Shown here piece after piece: positions 1 to 7,137 of a stretch of 10,952 nt of DNA; within the stretch, counting starts at the first letter, position 1; each line of letters opens with the position of its first letter. The position numbers and the translations under genes were made by a program. Source of the DNA: Cacconaster sp045114175 (GTDB lineage: Bacteria > Bacteroidota > Bacteroidia > Bacteroidales > UBA932). The notes under the pieces are model-generated. The model was given only the letters and a program-made list of their open reading frames with translations. It made no database searches and was not told where the DNA came from. The stretch spans positions 1 to 10,952 of the forward strand of contig JBGUJZ010000014.1 of the NCBI GenBank assembly GCA_045114175.1, written 5' to 3'.

Positions 1-1512
1 GGCCTGCTCTCGAGCAACTACGACGGTCTGCAGAACAACCTCGAGACGATGGAAGATGTCTTCCTCCGCCGCGGCGAATACACCTCCCCCCTGGACCACG
101 GCAAGCAGTGGCACTTCACCCCCATCGCCAAACCCGGCGACAAGGTGGTGGCGGCCGACTGGCTCGGTGAGGTCAAGGAGGGCTGGCTCCCTCACAAAAT
201 CATGGTTCCGTTTGCCTTCAAGGGCGAATATACGGTCAAATCCATCATCGGCGAAGGCGACCATACGATCGACGACGTCGTAGCCGTCCTGACAGACGCC
301 GAGGGCGAGGACCACAACGTCACCATGACCCAGAAATGGCCCGTCAAGGTGGCTGTGGGCGGATATGTAGAGAAGCCCCGCCCCTTCCGCATCATGGAGA
401 CGGGCGTGCGCTGCATCGACACGATGAACCCGATTGCCGAAGGCGGTACCGGCTTTATCCCGGGCCCGTTCGGTTGCGGCAAGACGGTGTTGCAGCACGC
501 CATCGCCCAGCAGGGCGACGCCGAGGTCATCGTGATGGCGGCCTGCGGTGAGCGTGCCAACGAGGTGGTGGAGATCTTCTCCGAATTCCCGGAGCTGATA
601 GACCCGCACACCGGCCGCAAGCTGATCGAGCGTACCACCATCATCTGCAACACCTCCAACATGCCTGTGGCAGCCCGCGAGGCCTCCGTTTACACGGCCA
701 TGACCATCTGCGAGTACTACCGCGCCATGGGCATGAAGGTGCTGCTGCTGGCCGACTCCACTTCCCGCTGGGCACAGGCGCTCCGCGAGATGAGTAACCG
801 TATGGAGGAACTTCCGGGTGCCGATGCATTCCCGGTGGACCTCTCGGCCATCATCTCCAACTTCTATGCGCGCGCCGGCGTGGTCAAGCTGAACAACGGC
901 CAGACCGGTTCGGTGACCTTCATCGGTACGGTCTCCCCGGCCGGCGGTAACCTCAAGGAGCCGGTCACCGAATCCACCAAGAAGGCGGCACGCTGCTTCT
1001 ACTGCCTGGAGCAGGCGCGTGCCGACAAAAAGCGCTACCCGGCTATCAACCCGATTGAATCCTACTCCAAATACCTTGAATATCCGGAAATCATCGAATT
1101 CCTGGGCGAAAAGGTCAAGGCCGACTGGGTAGACAAGGTCCACCGCGCCAAGAACCTGGTGCTCAGGGGCAAGGAGGTGGCCGAGCAGATCAACATCCTG
1201 GGTGACGACGGCGTGCCCGTCAGCTACCACGAGCAGTTCTGGAAGTCCGAACTGATTGACTTTGTGATCCTGCAGCAGGATGCCTTCGACGCCGTAGACG
1301 CCTGCACCCCGATGGCCCGCCAGGAGTACATGCTCAGCCTCGTGCTCGAGGTCTGCGACCATCCGTTTGCATTCGACAACTACGAGGAGTGCGGCAAGAA
1401 ATACAAGGAAATCATTAACATCCTGCGCCAGATGAACTACTCTGAGTTCCGCAGCGATGATTTCAACAAATATCACGAACAACTTTATAAAGCACTAGGC
1501 GATGGGAAGTAA
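1..1512 (+). CDS. atpA: V/A-type ATPase catalytic subunit A (5' end outside window)
   Basis: This is the catalytic head subunit, which hydrolyses or makes ATP at the A/B interface on the cytoplasmic side of the membrane. The frame is open from base 1 (GLLSSNYDGLQ), so roughly the first 80 residues of a usual ~585 lie outside the window; the ATG at 49 is internal. The P-loop GPFGCGKT is at 463-486. The catalytic glutamate motif ACGERANE surrounds the Glu codon at 550-552. The Walker B region LLLADSTSRWA starts near 742, followed by SNRMEELPG and SPAGGNLKEPVTEST. The insertion typical of V/A-type A subunits precedes the P-loop. The stop overlaps the atpB start by 11 bases, which suggests translational coupling. 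All key residues are present, so the gene looks functional. Confidence 0.98.
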   Translation, partial: GLLSSNYDGLQNNLETMEDVFLRRGEYTSPLDHGKQWHFTPIAKPGDKVVAADWLGEVKEGWLPHKIMVPFAFKGEYTVKSIIGEGDHTIDDVVAVLTDAEGEDHNVTMTQKWPVKVAVGGYVEKPRPFRIMETGVRCIDTMNPIAEGGTGFIPGPFGCGKTVLQHAIAQQGDAEVIVMAACGERANEVVEIFSEFPELIDPHTGRKLIERTTIICNTSNMPVAAREASVYTAMTICEYYRAMGMKVLLLADSTSRWAQALREMSNRMEELPGADAFPVDLSAIISNFYARAGVVKLNNGQTGSVTFIGTVSPAGGNLKEPVTESTKKAARCFYCLEQARADKKRYPAINPIESYSKYLEYPEIIEFLGEKVKADWVDKVHRAKNLVLRGKEVAEQINILGDDGVPVSYHEQFWKSELIDFVILQQDAFDAVDACTPMARQEYMLSLVLEVCDHPFAFDNYEECGKKYKEIINILRQMNYSEFRSDDFNKYHEQLYKALGDGK

Positions 1513-2827
1513 CGCATTTCAAAGAATCTACACGCGATTGGAGTCGATTACCAAGGCTACCGTATCGCTGAAAGCCCAGGGCGTATCCAACGATGAACTG
1601 GCCACCGTAGCGGGCCGGCTCGCCCAGGTGGTGAAGATCAAGGGTGAAACCGTTACCCTGCAGGTGTTTGCGGGCACGGAAGGCATTCCCACCAACGCAG
1701 AGGTCGTCTTCTTCGGCGAACCGCCCACACTGAGCGTGAGCGACGAGCTGGCCGGCCGCTTCTTCAACGCCTACGGCGATCCGATCGACGGCGGTCCCTC
1801 CGTGGAGGGCGAACGCCGCCAGATTGGCGGTCCTTCCGTCAACCCTTACAAGCGCCGCATGCCTTCACAGCTGATTCCCACGGGTATCGCCGGCATCGAC
1901 CTGAACAATACGCTGGTTTCCGGCCAGAAGATTCCGTTCTTCGCCGACCCGGACCAGCCCTACAACCAGGTAATGGCGCAGGTGGCCCTGCGCGCCGATG
2001 TGGACAAGATTATCCTGGGCGGCATGGGCCTCTCGAACGACGACTACCTCTACTTCCGTCACGCATTCGAGAACGCCGGTGCGCTGGACAAGATTATCAG
2101 TTTCGTGAATACCACCGACCAGCCCCCGGTAGAGCGTCTGCTCATCCCGGACATGGCGCTGACGGCGGCCGAATACTTTGCAGTGGACAAGAATGAGAAG
2201 GTGCTGGTGCTGCTCACCGACATGACGCTCTACGCCGACGCCCTCTCGATTGTCTCCAACCGTATGGACCAGATTCCGTCCAAGGACTCGATGCCGGGTT
2301 CCCTCTACTCGGACCTCGCCAAGATCTACGAGAAGGCCGTGCAGCTGCCGGACGGCGGTTCTATCACCATCATCGCCGTCACCACGCTGAACGACGGCGA
2401 CATCACCCACGCTATCCCTGACAACACCGGTTATATCACTGAGGGCCAGCTCTATCTGCGACTGGACACCGACACGGGCAAGGTCATTATCGACCCGTTC
2501 CGCTCCCTCTCGCGTCTGAAACAGCACGTCCAGGGCAAGAAGACCCGCGAAGACCATTCGCAGGTGATGAACGCCTCCGTACGTCTCTATGCCGACGCTC
2601 AGAACGCAAAGACCAAGCTGGAGAACGGTTTCGACCTCAGCGAATACGACCTCCGCTGCCTGGACTACGCCAAGGAGTACGCCACGCGGATCCTCAGCAT
2701 CGATGTCAACATCAAGATTGACGAGATGCTCGACACGGCCTGGGAGCTCTTCGGCAAGTACTTCAGCCCGGCAGAGACCGGTATCAAGCAGGCAATGATC
2801 GACAAATACTGGAAAGGAACAAAATAG
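1502..2827 (+). CDS. atpB: V/A-type ATPase regulatory subunit B
   Basis: This is the non-catalytic head subunit that alternates with A in the A3B3 hexamer. It has 441 residues, slightly short of the usual ~460. A degenerate P-loop region, SGQKIPFFADPDQPYN (about residues 140-155), replaces a true Walker A motif, as expected for B. The Walker B-like LLTDMTLYADAL (237-248) and the family signature DITHAIPDNTGYITEGQ (300-316) are both clear. The ATG at 1502 lies inside the end of atpA and there is no recognisable Shine-Dalgarno site, so coupled initiation is likely. It ends 38 bases before atpD, and that gap contains a palindrome. Confidence 0.97.
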   Translation: MGSNAFQRIYTRLESITKATVSLKAQGVSNDELATVAGRLAQVVKIKGETVTLQVFAGTEGIPTNAEVVFFGEPPTLSVSDELAGRFFNAYGDPIDGGPSVEGERRQIGGPSVNPYKRRMPSQLIPTGIAGIDLNNTLVSGQKIPFFADPDQPYNQVMAQVALRADVDKIILGGMGLSNDDYLYFRHAFENAGALDKIISFVNTTDQPPVERLLIPDMALTAAEYFAVDKNEKVLVLLTDMTLYADALSIVSNRMDQIPSKDSMPGSLYSDLAKIYEKAVQLPDGGSITIIAVTTLNDGDITHAIPDNTGYITEGQLYLRLDTDTGKVIIDPFRSLSRLKQHVQGKKTREDHSQVMNASVRLYADAQNAKTKLENGFDLSEYDLRCLDYAKEYATRILSIDVNIKIDEMLDTAWELFGKYFSPAETGIKQAMIDKYWKGTK

Positions 2828-2832
2828 GCGCG

Positions 2833-2856
2833 TCATGCCCGACCTGATCGGGCATC
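2833..2856. repeat. REP-like palindrome between atpB and atpD
   Basis: An 8-bp perfect inverted repeat is formed by ATGCCCGA (2835-2842) and TCGGGCAT (2848-2855) around the loop CCTGA, flanked by GTC and C. From memory, similar GTCATGCCCGA...TCGGGCATC units are dispersed between genes in some Bacteroidota genomes. No second copy was found in this window, so calling it a dispersed repeat is inference. It has no T-tract and so is not a standard terminator. It sits 10 bases upstream of the atpD start, where a hairpin in the mRNA could affect stability or translation. Confidence 0.6.
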
Positions 2857-2865
2857 CCTTCAACA

Positions 2866-3474
2866 ATGGCTATAAAATTTCAATACAACAAAACCTCTCT
2901 GACCAACCTCGGCAAGCAGCTGAAGGTACGCCAGCGTGCCCTCCCTACCCTCAAGAACAAGGAGTCCGCGCTGCGCGTCAGCGTGCAGGCCGCCAAGGCG
3001 CAGTCAGAGTCGCTTTTGGCGCAATTGGAAAGCTCTCTCAAGGAATACGGCTATCTGGCCGGCCTGTGGAATGAATTCACGCCGGGGCTGATTGCCGTCA
3101 AGGATATCGACCTGGTCACCGTCAAGGTGGCCGGCGTCCGCACCCCGGAACTCCGCGAGGTCTTCTACGAGGTCAAGCCCTTTGACACCTTCGCCCGCCC
3201 GCTCTGGTACAGCGACGGCGTGGAGATTCTCAAGCGGCTGGCCCGCCTTGGCATCGAATCGGAGGTCTGTGCGGAAAAGAGCCGCATCCTGGACTACCAG
3301 CGCAAGAAGACCACCCAGAAGGTGAACCTGTACGAAAAGGTACAGATTCCCGGCTACCAGGAGGCTATCCGCAAGATCAAGCGCTTCATGGAAGATGAGG
3401 AGAACCTTTCCAAAGCCTCACAGAAGATTGTGAAGGCACGCCACCAGGCCGAAGAGGAGGCGGCGGAAGCATGA
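2866..3474 (+). CDS. atpD: V/A-type ATPase central shaft subunit D
   Basis: Subunit D is the rotor shaft that couples the A3B3 head to the membrane ring, equivalent to gamma of F-type enzymes. The 202 residues match the family's usual ~200-210. The N-terminal part (FQYNKTSLTNLGKQLK, then a long charged helix through about residue 65) and the C-terminal helix (GYQEAIRKIKRFMEDEE onward) would form the antiparallel coiled coil, with a central globular part between them. The start at 2866 is preceded by the palindrome and has no clear Shine-Dalgarno site. The TGA stop overlaps the atpI ATG in an ATGA junction, showing that TGA is used as a normal stop codon in this genome. Confidence 0.94.
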   Translation: MAIKFQYNKTSLTNLGKQLKVRQRALPTLKNKESALRVSVQAAKAQSESLLAQLESSLKEYGYLAGLWNEFTPGLIAVKDIDLVTVKVAGVRTPELREVFYEVKPFDTFARPLWYSDGVEILKRLARLGIESEVCAEKSRILDYQRKKTTQKVNLYEKVQIPGYQEAIRKIKRFMEDEENLSKASQKIVKARHQAEEEAAEA

Positions 3475-5324
3475 TTGCCAAGATGACCAAATACAGCATC
3501 CTGCTGCCCGGCAGCGAAAAGGATGCCGTCCTCTCCGAAATCCGTGATCTCGGACTGCTGGACATCACCCGTTCCGCCAAACCCATCGATAAACACTCCG
3601 ACGCCCTGCTGCAGGAGATTCGCGAAGTCCGCGGCGCAGCCGATGCGATTGCCCGCATAGACTATAGCTATGACGATGACGCAGAGGCGATTCTGAAAGA
3701 AGCCGAAGGCATTCCGGACTTCGAGGGCGACTACCGCCACGAAGCCGAGGAACGGCTGGCGCACCTGCGTACGCTGGAGAGCCGGCTCGCCGACCTGCTC
3801 AAGGAACGCAAACAGTTGGAGCCGTGGGGCCGCTTTGACGCGGATTCCATTGCCCGGCTTGCCGAGCGCGGCGTTGCTCTGCACTTCTATACAACTCCGG
3901 CCAAGCGTTTTTCAGACGACTGGGCCGCCCAGTGGCCGCTCGAAGTGATTTCGCGCGACGATGCGAACGTCTGGTTCGTGGTGGCCGGCGAGGCCGAGGG
4001 CATTCCCGCCACGGAGATTTCCGCGCCCGCCTATGACTATACGGTGGCCGACGGCAAGGCCGAAGCGCTGCGCGGCGAAATCCGCACGGCCAAGGCTTCG
4101 CTGCAGGCCCTGCACCGCTCCCTGCCCGCCGTGGAACAGCTGGCCGACAACAAGCTGAACGACCTGAACTTCTATCTGGCCTCCGTCTCCGGCGAGGAAG
4201 CGGCGGAAGGCGTGCTCTGCGTGCTGACCGCCTTCGCCCCCACGGACGATGACGAGCGGATCGGTGCAGCTCTGGACAAGATGGACCTCTATTACGTCCG
4301 CGAAGCCGCGCGCAAGGAAGACAATCCGCCCATCAAGCTCAAGAACAACTGGTTCGCCCGTCAGTTCGAAACGCTCACCGGAATGTATGGCATGCCCGTC
4401 TACGACGAATTCGACCCGACCCCGATCCTCGCCCCCTTCTTCATGCTCTTCTGGGCATTCTGTATGGGCGACGCGGGCTACGGCCTGGTCCTGATGGGTG
4501 TGGCGCTGCTGCTGGACAAAGTCAATATTCTGGGGCTGCGCAACCACAAGCGGCTGGTGATGTCGCTCGGCGTGGGCGCCACGGTGATCGGCTTCTTCCT
4601 GGGCACCTTCTTCGGCATTCCGCTCGCGGAAGCCTCCTGGGTGCCTGAGGGTTGCAAGAAACTGATGCTGGCCGGCAAACTCGAGCTGGGCGGCAGCAGC
4701 TACGACCTCTCGATGGTCGCCGCCATCGCGGTGGGTGTCTTCCATATTTGCCTGGCGATGGTGATCAAGGCCATCGGCCTCACCAAACGCTTCGGATTCA
4801 AGGCGGCCATCAGCACCTGGGGCTGGGTGACGTTGATCGTGGGCGGCCTGATCACGGCCGGCCTCGCGCTGACCTCCGTCATCAATGCATCCGTCACCAA
4901 GATCGTGGTAATCGTGATCGGCGTGGTTTCCGCGCTGGGCATCTTCATCCTGAACAAGCCCGGCCGCAACCCGCTCATCAACATCGGCGCCGGACTCTGG
5001 GACACCTACGGCATGGCCACCGGCATCCTGGGAGACGTATTGAGCTACATCCGACTCTATGCCCTGGGCCTGGCCGGCGGCATGCTCGGCAACGCCTTCA
5101 ACAACCTGGGCGGCATGTTGCTCGGCGACAACCCCACCTGGCAGTGGGCCGCGTTCGTGCTGATCGTGGTCTTCGGCCACACGCTGAACTTCGCCATGAG
5201 CTGCCTGGGCGCCTTCGTCCACCCGTTGCGTCTGACCTTCGTGGAATACTTCAAGAACAGCGGCTACGAAGGCAAGGGCACCGAGTTCCGCCCCTTCAAA
5301 CAAGAAACAGTCAAAACACAGTAA
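3471..5324 (+). CDS. atpI: V/A-type ATPase membrane stator subunit I
   Basis: Subunit I is the large stator (family of yeast Vph1 subunit a) that forms the ion half-channels against the K ring. It has 617 residues: a soluble, helix-rich N-terminal arm (about 1-315), then hydrophobic segments near 318-348, 363-385, 412-435, 448-470, 477-494, 505-545 and 556-583. GDAGYG (333-338) and SYIRLYALGLAGG (525-537) are family motifs; Arg528 corresponds to the essential channel arginine of subunit a. The first ATG (MIAKMTKYS) is preferred because it overlaps the atpD stop by 4 bases; an AGGAGG at 3455-3460 lies 10 bases upstream but is also Glu coding sequence. The gene ends with three in-frame stops, TAATAATAA. 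Confidence 0.96.
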   Translation: MIAKMTKYSILLPGSEKDAVLSEIRDLGLLDITRSAKPIDKHSDALLQEIREVRGAADAIARIDYSYDDDAEAILKEAEGIPDFEGDYRHEAEERLAHLRTLESRLADLLKERKQLEPWGRFDADSIARLAERGVALHFYTTPAKRFSDDWAAQWPLEVISRDDANVWFVVAGEAEGIPATEISAPAYDYTVADGKAEALRGEIRTAKASLQALHRSLPAVEQLADNKLNDLNFYLASVSGEEAAEGVLCVLTAFAPTDDDERIGAALDKMDLYYVREAARKEDNPPIKLKNNWFARQFETLTGMYGMPVYDEFDPTPILAPFFMLFWAFCMGDAGYGLVLMGVALLLDKVNILGLRNHKRLVMSLGVGATVIGFFLGTFFGIPLAEASWVPEGCKKLMLAGKLELGGSSYDLSMVAAIAVGVFHICLAMVIKAIGLTKRFGFKAAISTWGWVTLIVGGLITAGLALTSVINASVTKIVVIVIGVVSALGIFILNKPGRNPLINIGAGLWDTYGMATGILGDVLSYIRLYALGLAGGMLGNAFNNLGGMLLGDNPTWQWAAFVLIVVFGHTLNFAMSCLGAFVHPLRLTFVEYFKNSGYEGKGTEFRPFKQETVKTQ

Positions 5325-5355
5325 TAATAATCAAACAATTCAAAATCATACCACT

Positions 5356-5784
5356 ATGTTATCAGTTATTCTCGGCTATGTTGGCCTCGGCCTGATGCTC
5401 TGCCTCGCAGGAATCGGCTCATCCATCGGTACCACCCTGGCAGGTAACGCTGCAGAGGGCGCCCTCAAGAAAAACCCGGAGAAATCCTCCAGCTACATGA
5501 TCCTTTCCGCCATGCCGGCAACGCAGGGCCTCTACGGCTTCGTGGCCTTCCTGATGTGGCCCAAGGGTCTGGAAGCCATGCAGGAAGCAGGTTTCCTCTA
5601 TTTTGCAGTGGGTCTCGCAGTCGGTGCGGTCTGCCTCTTCTCGGCTATCCGTCAGGGACAGGTTTGCGCAAACGGTATCATTGGCATAAGCCAGGGGCAC
5701 GACGTACAGACCAATACCATGATCTACGCCGCACTCCCTGAATTCTATGCAATTCTTGCGCTGGTGGCTGCGCTGATGATCTAG
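5356..5784 (+). CDS. atpK: V/A-type ATPase rotor ring subunit K (double-hairpin proteolipid)
   Basis: Subunit K forms the membrane rotor ring. Its 142 residues contain four hydrophobic segments in two similar hairpins (about 4-29, 49-68, 79-98, 125-142), with the glycine-rich first helix typical of proteolipids. The only ring carboxylate is Glu129 in the second hairpin (LPEFYAILAL); the first hairpin has PATQGLYGF instead. Thr56, Gln57, Tyr60, Gln100 and Glu129 match the type and nearly the spacing of the Na+ ligands known for Enterococcus hirae NtpK (T64, Q65, Y68, Q110, E139), so Na+ coupling is inferred. It follows atpI after a 31-base A/T-rich gap without a Shine-Dalgarno site. Its TAG stop shares a CTAG with the convergent gene. 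Confidence 0.96.
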   Translation: MLSVILGYVGLGLMLCLAGIGSSIGTTLAGNAAEGALKKNPEKSSSYMILSAMPATQGLYGFVAFLMWPKGLEAMQEAGFLYFAVGLAVGAVCLFSAIRQGQVCANGIIGISQGHDVQTNTMIYAALPEFYAILALVAALMI

Positions 5785-6677
5785 AACCACTTATCGTCGT
5801 CACTGACGGCGATGAGCGTCTCACCGGCCCTGAAAGCCCGGTCGATTTCGATCTCCCCGTTGGAGACGGAGCACCGGCAGCTTTCGGGGCCGGTGATTTC
5901 ACGGGCCTTGACCTTGCCCAACTTGCGGGCGGTCTGGATGCCGTTAATGTTGGAGACTTCGTAGACGAAGAAGACATCACCCCTCTCCACGTCGATCTCG
6001 CTGCCACAGCTCAGGAAAAGATCCTGCAGCTTGCCTTTGCGGTTGTATTCGCCCATCTCGATGACGGAAGCCTTGATGCGGAAGCGGTCGGTCACGAACT
6101 GGCGTGCACGCATGCCGATGTTCGAAACGGCTTTTTCCTCAGCGATCACAGGATCCGGCGCACCGGTATAACTGTATTTCCAACGGATCGGGCCCTCTAC
6201 CATATTGGTCTCCGTGTCATAGAGCCAGACGTCGAGCTCCACGTCACCCGTAAAATCGGTACGAATGACCGGATTGCCCTCCTTATCCTTGCTCTTGTGC
6301 TCCACGGGGCGGCTGCCAAAGCGGCAGATGTGCGCCGTCAGGTAGTAACGCGCCATCTGGAAGTCCTTCATCAGGTTCTGCGCACGGTTCAGGTCAAAGG
6401 GACTGCCGTTGTTCGGGCGTGCCTTGGGGAACGACGGATAGACGATATCGGGACGGCCGTAACCGCTGGTCTCCACGTCAACGGCAACCACGCGGCGGCG
6501 TGCAAGGCCGTCGATCACGCACTGGCGGGCATATTGGAAAAGACCGAGGGTAATGTTCGGTACAGACGTAAAGTTATCGATCACAACGACTTCCCGTTCC
6601 GGGACGATCGGCGTCTCCTGTGCTGCCAGGCTCAATCCGGCAGTCATCAGCGCCACAAAAAGCAGTATTCTTTTCAT
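5781..6677 (-). CDS. Exported protein of unknown function, possibly CsgG/FlgT-like in layout
   Basis: I do not recognise this 298-residue protein with certainty. It begins with a signal peptide (MKRILLFVALMTAGLSLAAQ, likely cleaved near residue 20; no lipobox cysteine), so it should be periplasmic or exported. Residues 28-66 (REVVVIDNFTS, a helix, then RRRVVAVDVET) resemble the first strand-helix-strand of CsgG/LpoB-type domains. ELDVWLYDTETNMVEGP (147-163) fits the strand that follows in such folds. Residues about 220-292 (GSEIDVERGDVFFVYEV, then KLGKVKAREITG and FRAGETLIAV) resemble a small beta-barrel like the FlgT C-terminal domain. These fold links are inference from pattern only. The gene is convergent with atpK and has a good promoter upstream at 6698-6728. 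No terminator is visible after it. Confidence 0.85.
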   Translation of the reverse strand: MKRILLFVALMTAGLSLAAQETPIVPEREVVVIDNFTSVPNITLGLFQYARQCVIDGLARRRVVAVDVETSGYGRPDIVYPSFPKARPNNGSPFDLNRAQNLMKDFQMARYYLTAHICRFGSRPVEHKSKDKEGNPVIRTDFTGDVELDVWLYDTETNMVEGPIRWKYSYTGAPDPVIAEEKAVSNIGMRARQFVTDRFRIKASVIEMGEYNRKGKLQDLFLSCGSEIDVERGDVFFVYEVSNINGIQTARKLGKVKAREITGPESCRCSVSNGEIEIDRAFRAGETLIAVSDDDKWF

Positions 6678-6697
6678 ATTCGTTCGATTTGAGTGCT

Positions 6698-6728
6698 CAA
6701 ATGTACGATAAATATTTGCTGTATCAAA
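6698..6728 (-). promoter_or_regulatory. Bacteroidetes-type promoter for the exported-protein gene
   Basis: Read on the - strand, the -33 box TTTG (6728-6725) and the -7 box TACATTTG (6705-6698) are separated by exactly 19 bases, matching the Bacteroidetes consensus TTTG-N19-21-TAnnTTTG. Transcription would start near 6691, leaving a short leader of about 13 bases before the ATG at 6677. It interlaces with the + strand promoter at 6715-6745. Confidence 0.75.
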
Positions 6729-6745
6729 GAATTTTGTTACCTTTG
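6715..6745 (+). promoter_or_regulatory. Bacteroidetes-type promoter for the L31 gene
   Basis: A -33 box TTTG (6715-6718) and a -7 box TACCTTTG (6738-6745) are separated by exactly 19 bases, matching the consensus. Transcription would start near 6752, giving a leader of about 34 A-rich bases before the ATG at 6786. Each promoter's -33 box falls inside the other's spacer, so two polymerases could hardly bind at once. Confidence 0.78.
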
Positions 6746-6785
6746 CCGCCCGATAAAAAAGACAACCAACTAATTATCCTATATC

Positions 6786-7037
6786 ATGAAAAAATGAATC
6801 CATCCCGAAACCTACCGTCTTGTAGCTTTCAAGGATATGTCCAACGAGCACGTCTTCATCACCCGTTCCTGCGTGAATACGAAGGAAACCATCGAGGTTG
6901 ACGGCGTCGAGTTCCCGGTCGTCAAGGTCGAGATCTCCAACACTTCCCACCCGTTCTACACCGGTAAGATGAAGCTCGTCGACACCGCAGGTCGCGTTGA
7001 CAAATTCTACAGCCGCTACGGTCAGAAGAAGAAATAA
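6786..7037 (+). CDS. rpmE2: 50S ribosomal protein L31 type B, with in-frame UGA at codon 4
   Basis: The product is a large-subunit ribosomal protein near the subunit interface. From ATG 6786 the frame reads M-K-K-stop-I-H-P-E-T-Y-R-L-V-A-F-K-D and continues in frame as MSNEHVFITRS to the TAA at 7035-7037. Apart from the TGA at 6795-6797, where family members in this phylum usually have GGA/GGT (Gly), the whole 83-codon gene is intact. SHPFYTGKMKLVDTAGRVDKF is the type B signature (split here: SHPFYTGK, then GRVDKFYSRYG), and the zinc cysteine pairs of type A are absent. Automatic calling would start at ATG 6837 and lose 17 residues, including the conserved IHPETY segment. A single G-to-T change would explain the stop. 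Initiation at ATC 6798, read-through, a real null or a sequence error are all possible. Confidence 0.85.
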
Positions 7038-7059
7038 ATTAAAGGTTTCAAATAGGAAG

Positions 7060-7090
7060 ATGGCGGGAAGCGATTCCCGTCATTTTTTTT
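7060..7090 (+). terminator. Intrinsic terminator after the L31 gene
   Basis: A 10-bp stem pairs 7060-7069 (ATGGCGGGAA) with 7074-7083 (TTCCCGTCAT), with one G-U pair, closed by the GNRA-type tetraloop GCGA and followed by eight T residues (7083-7090). It lies 22 bases after the L31 stop and separates that unit from glmM. Confidence 0.92.
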
Positions 7091-7091
7091 G

Positions 7092-7099
7092 TATATTTG
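7092..7099 (+). promoter_or_regulatory. Candidate -7 element upstream of glmM
   Basis: TATATTTG matches the Bacteroidetes -7 consensus TAnnTTTG and lies 38 bases before the glmM ATG, predicting a leader of about 30 bases. No TTTG is found 19-22 bases upstream, where the L31 terminator stem lies, so the promoter may be weak or need an activator. Confidence 0.5.
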
Positions 7100-7137
7100 T
7101 CAGTTGAACAACTTTTGACAATTAAACGTTTAGCAAT

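Noticed and set aside
2835..2855. Intrinsic terminator within the ATPase operon
   Set aside because: The palindrome is not followed by a T-tract, and D, I and K must be expressed with A and B.
1865..2866. Open frame on the - strand opposite atpB
   Set aside because: Antisense shadow of atpB, with no recognisable domain or leader.
2835..3074. Gene starting at the ATG inside the atpB-atpD palindrome
   Set aside because: Out-of-frame reading of atpD with no family resemblance.
3912..5303. Long open frame (463 codons) on the - strand opposite atpI
   Set aside because: It is the antisense shadow of a GC-rich, well-recognised gene; its sequence is low in hydrophobic order and matches no family.
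4652..5395. Open frame (247 codons) on the + strand within atpI in another frame
   Set aside because: Arg/His/Gly/Pro-rich out-of-frame translation of membrane-protein codons; it runs through the atpI-atpK gap without any start signal.
6795..6797. UGA recoded as glycine throughout the genome (genetic code 25)
   Set aside because: atpD ends with TGA in an ATGA junction at a normal family length, and all promoters and proteins point to Bacteroidota rather than SR1/Gracilibacteria.
6794..6901. Short frame starting at the ATG that overlaps the L31 UGA
   Set aside because: It gives about 35 residues of out-of-frame L31 sequence with no plausible function; the AUGA overlap is probably chance.
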